The notes below the pieces were generated by a model that was not told the origin of the DNA, did no database searches, and saw only the letters and a program-made list of their open reading frames with translations. DNA of 64,000 nt from Kribbella antibiotica (lineage in GTDB: Bacteria > Actinomycetota > Actinomycetes > Propionibacteriales > Kribbellaceae): assembly GCF_004349055.1 (NCBI RefSeq), contig NZ_SMKX01000037.1, positions 1 to 64,000 of the forward strand. The letters are read 5' to 3'. The translations under genes were made by a program, and so were the position numbers. Numbering within the stretch: position 1 is the first letter of the stretch; the number at the start of each line of letters is the position of its first letter. Shown here in pieces: positions 58,638-64,000 of this stretch.

Positions 58638-59879
58638 GTGAAACAATTGCGAGTAGTTGAGATTTGCGCGGGGGCCGGCGGCCAAGCCTTGGGCCTTGAG
58701 ATGGCAGGATTCGAGCACGCGCTTGCGGTCGAGCTCGATGCCACCGCAGCTGACACTCTCAGATTCAACCGCCCCGATTGGGATGTCCGAACAGGCGATG
58801 TCGCTGACGAAGCGGTCTGGAAGCCTGAGGACTTCGTCGGCGTCGACCTCCTTGCAGGTGGCGTGCCCTGCCCGCCGTTCTCCATTGCCGGCAAGCAGCT
58901 CGGAGCAAATGATGAGCGTGATCTCTTCGCATGGGCAGTTGAGCTATGCGGTGTCGTTCGTCCCCGAGCCCTGATGCTTGAGAATGTGCGAGGACTCTCT
59001 GCGCCCCGATTCTCGGCCTATCGGCAGCATGTTCTCGATCGCCTCAGCGAACTTGGCTACGTTGCGGACTGGAGATTGCTCCAAGCCTCAGATTTCGGTG
59101 TCGCGCAGCTGCGACCACGTTTCGTCCTAGTCGCGCTGCGCGAAGAGGACGCTCGCTACTTCAGCTGGCCCGAGGCTGCCTCGACTCAGCCGACGGTGGG
59201 CGAGGTCCTTCGTGACCTTATGGAAGCAAACGGCTGGAATGCGGATGCATGGACGCAGGCAGCCAACAAGGTTGGTCCCACCATCGTCGGCGGCTCGAAG
59301 AAGCATGGCGGCGCCGACCTAGGCCCAACCCGTGCAAAGCGGGCCTGGGCGGAGTTGGGCGTAGATGGCATGGGCGTCGCGAACGAAGCGCCGTCGGCCG
59401 AGAAAGATCCGGATTTCAAGCCCAAGCTCACCGTTGAAATGGTTGCGCGGCTCCAGGGCTGGGATGAGACGGAATGGACCTTCACCGGTAAGAAGACATC
59501 CCGTTATCGCCAAGTAGGCAACGCTTTTCCGCCGCCTGTAGCGAGGGCAATTGGCCTTCAGATTGTCGCGGCGCTCAACCACGACGGTGAGCCGCGGCTG
59601 ACGACCGAGTCTGTGACGCATGATGAGATCTATCGCGCGTTGCGCGCTGCCGATGAGCCGCTCACGATCGCAGAGATCCAGGGCCGCGTCGATGATGCGC
59701 TCACTGCCGACGAGATCAAGATCCGGGTGAAGAACCTGAAGCGTGACTTCGATGTGCACGAAGGTGAAGACGCCGCAGGCGAGACCACCTACAAGCTGGG
59801 AACCTTCAGAGCGTTTGTCGGTCAGGATGAGCACATCCGCCACGAGTACCTGGCGCAGATGCGCTCCAAGGTGAGCTAG
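58638..59879 (+). CDS. DNA (cytosine-5) methyltransferase with C-terminal winged-helix-like region
   Basis: A 413-residue enzyme. Motif I EICAGAGGQALG, catalytic Cys78 in PCPPFS, motif VI ENVRG and motif VIII QLRPRF are all present, with motif X near GNAFPPPVARAIG. The last 90 residues (EIYRALRAADEPLTIAEIQGRVDD and on) look like a winged helix. The GTG has GGGGAGG eight bases upstream, and an ATG at 58614 would lie inside the LexA box. It is expected to protect the GCCGGC-type sites cut by the neighbouring NaeI-family enzymes (inference). Its 3' end overlaps the convergent vsr gene by four bases. Confidence 0.9.
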   Translation: MKQLRVVEICAGAGGQALGLEMAGFEHALAVELDATAADTLRFNRPDWDVRTGDVADEAVWKPEDFVGVDLLAGGVPCPPFSIAGKQLGANDERDLFAWAVELCGVVRPRALMLENVRGLSAPRFSAYRQHVLDRLSELGYVADWRLLQASDFGVAQLRPRFVLVALREEDARYFSWPEAASTQPTVGEVLRDLMEANGWNADAWTQAANKVGPTIVGGSKKHGGADLGPTRAKRAWAELGVDGMGVANEAPSAEKDPDFKPKLTVEMVARLQGWDETEWTFTGKKTSRYRQVGNAFPPPVARAIGLQIVAALNHDGEPRLTTESVTHDEIYRALRAADEPLTIAEIQGRVDDALTADEIKIRVKNLKRDFDVHEGEDAAGETTYKLGTFRAFVGQDEHIRHEYLAQMRSKVS

Positions 59880-60352
59880 TCGCGGCCGCTCTCGCCCAGT
59901 GCGCGAATCACCGTGGCGAGAGCAGTACCGATCTCTTCGTGCTCCCAGACCCGCACGACGGTCCAGCCATCCTGTTGCAGCGCAGTGTCCGCGAGCCTGT
60001 CTCGCTCGACGTTGCGCTGCAGCTTTGGCGACCAATAACCCGAATTCACTGACGGCTTCCGTCCGTGTTCGGGACAGCAGTGCCAGAAGCATCCGTCGAC
60101 GAAGACCGCCACCTTGCGTGCTGTGAAGACGACATCGGGCCGGACCCTCCGTGTCGTTGTGTAGATGCTCAGGTCTTTCCGAAACCTGTAACCCTGCCGA
60201 TGCAGTGCTGACCTCAACTCGACCTCGGGCTTCGTGTTCGCGCGCCGGATCGCTCGCATGTTCCGTGACCGGCCCGGCGTTGTCGGCGTCTCGCCGTACG
60301 ACGGGATCGGCCGAGCCGCTGACGTTTGTGCCTGCGTGCGGCGAGGGTTCAT
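59876..60352 (-). CDS. vsr: very short patch repair (Vsr) DNA mismatch endonuclease
   Basis: A 158-residue Vsr: NTKPEVELRSALHRQGYRFR, the metal-binding Asp in RPDVVFTARKVAVFVDGCFWH, and the zinc Cys/His residues in CCPEHGRKP. It nicks T:G mismatches that arise when 5-methylcytosine deaminates at the sites of the linked methyltransferase. It overlaps the NaeI-like gene upstream by ATGA. Confidence 0.9.
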   Translation of the reverse strand: MNPRRTQAQTSAARPIPSYGETPTTPGRSRNMRAIRRANTKPEVELRSALHRQGYRFRKDLSIYTTTRRVRPDVVFTARKVAVFVDGCFWHCCPEHGRKPSVNSGYWSPKLQRNVERDRLADTALQQDGWTVVRVWEHEEIGTALATVIRALGESGRD

Positions 60353-61350
60353 ATCAGAAGGTCGCTCTCCGGCGGCGCAACCGTATCCGGCTTAGCCTTC
60401 TTGGTACTGGGTAACTTAGGTGCTGGCTCGCGGCACTCCTCGTCCTCGCGTGCGAGTCGCCAGTGCCTTCCGTCGAGCTCGGTCGTCCATGGGCTGGCTT
60501 CGTCAGCCGGCACCACACGCAGACTCACGACCTCGCCAGGCTCCGGGACCGATGCGCCAAGCTGACGGGCCACCTTCCTGTGCACTTCGTAGTCGCCGCC
60601 CGGGATGAGGTAGCCGAGCTTCCTGAGGGTCGACCGAGCACCATTGCCGTTGTCCCTGAGACGCGCCATGTAGTCGTCCTGCTGGGCGAGAGTGGCGATG
60701 GTGTTCCGTCCGATGCGCAGGTTGGTAACCCGCTGCAGGAGCTCGGTGACACGCTTCTGGCCGCTCTTCGGCGCAAGAACGGCCTCTACTGTGATCGGGT
60801 CGAGCCCCAGCAGGATGTTGGGCGGAAGACTGGCCTCAATGTGCAGCCAAGCGATCTGGGCACGGCCACGCATGCTCAAGCTAGCCTTGGCATCACGGTT
60901 CTGTCCCTTGTTGCGGTTCTCGTCGCTCGCTCGCACCACCCCGAGACTCCAGACGCCACGTGCGTCGTCCGCAGTCGCCACCAAGAGCAGCTGGCCGAAG
61001 CACTCAGGCGGCAGCATCCAGCCACCATTGCGCTGCGAATACTTGCAATCGACATCGTGCCCGCGAACCTTGTAGTCGAGCGGATCACCAGCCGCAGGCT
61101 CGTCGATGACATCGTCGAAAGCCCTCCGGATGTTGATCTCGACCAGCGTTCCGAAGTGGGTCTTCTCGGTCTTGAACAACTGATCCCACCGGTAGCGTCC
61201 AGTGTGCTGCCCGTCATACAGCTGATCAAACGTCGCCCGAAAGATTGCGGCTGCCCGCTTTCCGTCCGGGTCAGCCGTCCTGAACGCAGCCACGACATCA
61301 TCCCGCGCGGCATCCGGATCCGGTTCCTTGAACGGCATATCAGGCAGCAT
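60349..61350 (-). CDS. NaeI-family type IIE restriction endonuclease, copy 1
   Basis: A 333-residue homologue of NaeI (GCCGGC). The endonuclease domain has Glu71 (GTLVEIN), Asp92, Asp101 and Lys103 (VDCK), in the order of NaeI Glu70, Asp86, Asp95, Lys97. The Leu of DQLYDGQ, at the NaeI Leu43 position whose change to Lys gives a topoisomerase, is kept. The C-terminal CAP-like domain (IATLAQQDDYMARLRDNG) binds the activating second site. Start is uncertain: a GTG four codons earlier and an ATG four codons later are also possible. It overlaps vsr downstream. Confidence 0.9.
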   Translation of the reverse strand: MLPDMPFKEPDPDAARDDVVAAFRTADPDGKRAAAIFRATFDQLYDGQHTGRYRWDQLFKTEKTHFGTLVEINIRRAFDDVIDEPAAGDPLDYKVRGHDVDCKYSQRNGGWMLPPECFGQLLLVATADDARGVWSLGVVRASDENRNKGQNRDAKASLSMRGRAQIAWLHIEASLPPNILLGLDPITVEAVLAPKSGQKRVTELLQRVTNLRIGRNTIATLAQQDDYMARLRDNGNGARSTLRKLGYLIPGGDYEVHRKVARQLGASVPEPGEVVSLRVVPADEASPWTTELDGRHWRLAREDEECREPAPKLPSTKKAKPDTVAPPESDLLI

Positions 61351-61475
61351 CGAGTTGCTCACAGGGCATGACGATAGACGATGTAGAGGATCGCTTGCGG
61401 CGCGGAGACAGCTCGTGCTGCGTTGTCCGGAGATCCGTTGTGCGGGGGTAACCAAACGCGATCTGGGGCGGGTCG

Positions 61476-62507
61476 TCAGCTCTTGCCAGAGGTGGCATCC
61501 TGCGAGAGATCCGGAGCCGGTTCGGGAGGGTCGGAGTCCTTCGCGAGTGTCCACCACGCACCGTCGGCTTCGAATGCGTCCGGAAGGTGGGTCCGTGCCC
61601 GCTTCACTCGGACCGCAATCCATTCGCCTTTGATCGGTGCCGTCAAGCCCAATGCGCTTGCGATCATGGAGTGTTCCTTCTGATGGCCGAGCACGATGAC
61701 GCCTTCGTCCCGTAGCCGGAGGCGCGCATCGCGCGCTCGCTTGGGTGCGTCGTCCTGCTGGGCGACGGTCAGCACGGTTTGTCTTCCGACGATGCGTCCC
61801 TGGACCTCGCGGAAGAGTTGGTCCACTCGCTTCTGGCCAGACTTCGGGAACGCGAAGATCCGTGATCGTGCGTCGTCAGGAAGATTGCGAATGTGGTTTC
61901 TTGGCAGATCAGTTTGAAGGCCGCCCCACAGCCAGTGGATGCCACCGGCGTGGTCGGGATCGATCTTCCGCTTGTTGTCGCGGTTGTACGCGCGTGCTCG
62001 TACTTGGGGGCCTTTAGCGGGCTTCCAGCGGAGCCGTTCGTCCGAGATGGTGACGATGCCAGCAGCCCACTCACTAGCGTCGTCATTGAACCAAACCAGC
62101 AGTGCAGGGTGGTCGGCGATGCCTGACCGTTCGCCATGGTCTGCGCAGACGTACATCTCCATCGGAATTTCCCAGCCTCCTAGGTCCTTCGAGAACTTGC
62201 AGTCCACGTCCACGTTCGCGATACGCCAGTCGAGGTCGGTACCGTTCTCGATCTCGAACTCTTTGGTCAGGTTCACCTCAACTGCTGTACCGAGATAGGT
62301 CTTCTCGGTCTTCGTGAGGTGCTGATAGCACCACCGGCCCGTCCGCTGGCCATCCAGCAACTCATCGAGGGAGTCGCGCAGCGCCCATCGAAAGCGGTCC
62401 CGCGCGTCGACCTGTTTTTCGAACCAGGTAACTAGGGGTACAACCTCAGGCGGTATCGGCTGGGTTATATCGCTGGCCAGCTGCCATGCTTTCGCGGACT
62501 TCGACAT
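61476..62507 (-). CDS. NaeI-family restriction endonuclease, copy 2 (diverged)
   Basis: A 343-residue second NaeI homologue, upstream of and in the same direction as copy 1 with 125 bases between. The active site is intact: Glu77, Asp93, Asp102 and Lys104 (VDCKFS). It has DELLDGQR in place of DQLYDGQ. The C-terminal domain has VLTVAQQDDAPKRARDARLR and RVKRAR. The two copies are clearly paralogous but well diverged, which suggests different specificity or activity. The chosen ATG lacks a strong ribosome site; an upstream start adds a basic segment without family likeness. Confidence 0.85.
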   Translation of the reverse strand: MSKSAKAWQLASDITQPIPPEVVPLVTWFEKQVDARDRFRWALRDSLDELLDGQRTGRWCYQHLTKTEKTYLGTAVEVNLTKEFEIENGTDLDWRIANVDVDCKFSKDLGGWEIPMEMYVCADHGERSGIADHPALLVWFNDDASEWAAGIVTISDERLRWKPAKGPQVRARAYNRDNKRKIDPDHAGGIHWLWGGLQTDLPRNHIRNLPDDARSRIFAFPKSGQKRVDQLFREVQGRIVGRQTVLTVAQQDDAPKRARDARLRLRDEGVIVLGHQKEHSMIASALGLTAPIKGEWIAVRVKRARTHLPDAFEADGAWWTLAKDSDPPEPAPDLSQDATSGKS

Positions 62508-62782
62508 GGGCCCAGCTGGGGGTGAATAGGTACGGAAGATATTGCGTCGGCGACGAACCGCCCGACTCCGGCTGTCCTGCATGTTTTGGGTTGCACTATT
62601 TCCGGATGGAGGCTGAGCGCCGGTCTGGATACTCACCTGCGCAGTCTGTCAGCTGAGGTCTGGCCATGCTGCAACGCTGGTTGGTGTGTCTGAGTCTCCT
62701 GCCCCATTCGGCGGTAGACGTACAGTGGTTCAGTTGCAGGTGCCGCTCAGTCCTGTAGTCCCCCTCCGCCAGGTAGCCTGCG

Positions 62783-63997
62783 ATGGTGAGTATCGGCCCC
62801 ATCTTTTCGTTTGAGGATCTCAAGTCCGCGGACCTGATCGTCGATGCCGTCTACGCCGGTGGCACAGCCGGATCGGCGGCAGACGACGCACTCGCGCGGC
62901 TCCTGCCGGTTGGCAACCAGGGCGGCTTCAGGCCGAGGGGATCGGTGCGCTCAGAGTCGGTACGCCTCGTGGCGCTGTACACGTCTGGAACCGAAGCTGA
63001 CTGGCCAGATGTCCTGGATACTCAGACTGGTGTCTTTACCTACTTTGGTGACAACCGGCGGCCGGGACGTGAGCTTCACGAGACGCAGCGCGATGGGAAT
63101 CTTTTGCTCCGGGATGTCTTCGCGTTTGGTCACGGCACCTTTGTGGACCGGCGGAAAGTGCCCCCGTTTCTGCTCTTCCATAAGGCGATCCCCGGTCGGA
63201 GCGTTGCGTTCATTGGTCTGCTGGTCCCGGGTGCAGAGTCGCTGCCGAGTGACGATGATCTAGTCGCGGTCTGGCGCACGACAGGTGGGCGGCGCTTTCA
63301 GAACTACCGTGCACGATTCACGGTCCTGGACGTAGGCCGGGTGACCAGGGCTTGGATCAACGACGTGATCGCTGGCAACGGCTACGAGAGTGTGCACTGT
63401 CCTGCCGTGTGGAAGGCATGGGTGGACGAACGGGTATACACGCCGTTGGAGGCGCCGTCGACAACGATCGTGAGATCCAAAGCAGCGCAACTGCCGGAGG
63501 GTCCGGTCGAGCGGGAGATGCTGACGGTGATTCGCGATCACTTCCGCGGCCGGGAGCATGACTTCGAGCCGATAGCCGTCGATTTGTGGAGGCTCATTGC
63601 TCCTGCCACTGGACGTTGCGATGTCACGCGTCCGAGCCGCGACGGCGGCCGGGACGCGGTCGGTGAGTACAGCCTCGGTCCGCCGTCTGATCGGATAACC
63701 ATCGACTTCGCTCTTGAGGCGAAGTGCTACGCACCTACTACATCGGTGGGGGTTCGGGACATCGCCCGGCTGATATCCCGCATCCGGCATCGTGAGTTCG
63801 GCGTCTTTGTCACCACGTCGTACTTCGGCACGCAGGCCTACACGGAAGTCCGTACCGATGGCCATCCGATCGCGCTGATCTGCGGTCAAGACATCGTCGA
63901 CGCGTTAAAGGCGCATGGTCACACCAATGCTGCGAGCGTGCGCGCATGGCTCGCGGCGAAGTCGGTGCCCGAGGTTGAGCCCTCAGTTGGTCGCTAG
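62783..63997 (+). CDS. AspBHI-like modification-dependent restriction endonuclease (Mrr catalytic domain)
   Basis: A 404-residue protein. The N-terminal 200 residues match the AspBHI recognition domain: VDAVYAGG, GNQGGFR, LYTSGTEADWPD, FTYFGDNRRPG, PPFLLFHK, AVWRTTGGRRFQNYRA. The C-terminal Mrr-like nuclease has DGGRDAVGEY and FALEAKCY (Asp...Glu-x-Lys). AspBHI cuts DNA containing 5-methylcytosine in YSCNS-type contexts. It lies divergent from the NaeI-like pair and would restrict foreign modified DNA, so its specificity must avoid the host methylation pattern. Confidence 0.85.
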   Translation: MVSIGPIFSFEDLKSADLIVDAVYAGGTAGSAADDALARLLPVGNQGGFRPRGSVRSESVRLVALYTSGTEADWPDVLDTQTGVFTYFGDNRRPGRELHETQRDGNLLLRDVFAFGHGTFVDRRKVPPFLLFHKAIPGRSVAFIGLLVPGAESLPSDDDLVAVWRTTGGRRFQNYRARFTVLDVGRVTRAWINDVIAGNGYESVHCPAVWKAWVDERVYTPLEAPSTTIVRSKAAQLPEGPVEREMLTVIRDHFRGREHDFEPIAVDLWRLIAPATGRCDVTRPSRDGGRDAVGEYSLGPPSDRITIDFALEAKCYAPTTSVGVRDIARLISRIRHREFGVFVTTSYFGTQAYTEVRTDGHPIALICGQDIVDALKAHGHTNAASVRAWLAAKSVPEVEPSVGR

Positions 63998-64000
63998 GCG

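Noticed and set aside
49551-64000. Integrated prophage or transposon
   Set aside because: No integrase, transposase, phage structural gene, tRNA attachment site or terminal repeats were found despite the mosaic gene content.

Overview
The window is chromosomal DNA of a high-GC actinomycete. The evidence is GC-rich codon use, many GTG starts, strings of ATGA/GTGA stop-start overlaps, a leaderless TANNNT promoter, an IdeR/DtxR-type iron box and a TCGAAC-N4-GTTCGA LexA box. The mix of GH76, GH2-AbfB and GH46 enzymes fits a soil organism such as Kribbella or a relative; that placement is inference. The window opens inside the 3' end of a 5S rRNA gene, so it lies just downstream of an rRNA operon.

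Layout. 0-5.7 kb: 5S rRNA end, an Imm52-like protein, and a secreted GH2-GH76 operon under a perfect GAGAGCGCTCTC operator. 5.7-11.4 kb: a four-gene minus-strand operon for a condensin-like complex (kleisin-like, two winged-helix proteins, SMC-like ATPase) with no JetD-type nuclease. 11.5-14.4 kb: a leaderless 7-codon upstream ORF and a hairpin-rich leader ahead of a TrmH/TsnR-like rRNA methyltransferase, then an SGNH esterase, a DinB-like protein and a small membrane protein. 14.4-19.3 kb: a SNF2 helicase, SWIM protein and lipoprotein operon. 19.4-27.7 kb: quinone oxidoreductase, membrane GGDEF protein, a 65-residue peptide with seven GNEW repeats, an MFS transporter, a RING protein with a TerD-like C-terminus, and a GntR regulator. 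27.9-36.7 kb: a translationally coupled operon of a peptide-type ABC importer followed by aldehyde dehydrogenase, SDR and amidase. The operon carries an unusual cluster of intragenic copies of the same GAGAGCGCTCTC palindrome. 36.7-49.6 kb: imine-reductase-like enzyme, HxlR, beta-propeller, GH46 chitosanase, iron-siderophore binding protein, several regulators and small enzymes.

49.6-58.3 kb looks like a decaying plasticity zone. It has paralogous alpha/beta hydrolases, a Nudix gene and its pseudogene copy, and a RibD-like deaminase. It also has the remains of a graspetide-type RiPP locus: an ATP-grasp enzyme missing its N-terminus, two PIMT-like methyltransferases, and no precursor peptide. 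The truncation meets a shortened GNAT gene head to head, which suggests a rearrangement scar.

58.6-64 kb is a restriction-modification island: a C5 cytosine methyltransferase behind a perfect SOS box, a Vsr mismatch endonuclease, two tandem NaeI-family restriction enzymes, and an AspBHI-like modification-dependent restriction enzyme. Everything was read by eye; family assignments rest on recognised motifs and no database search was run.
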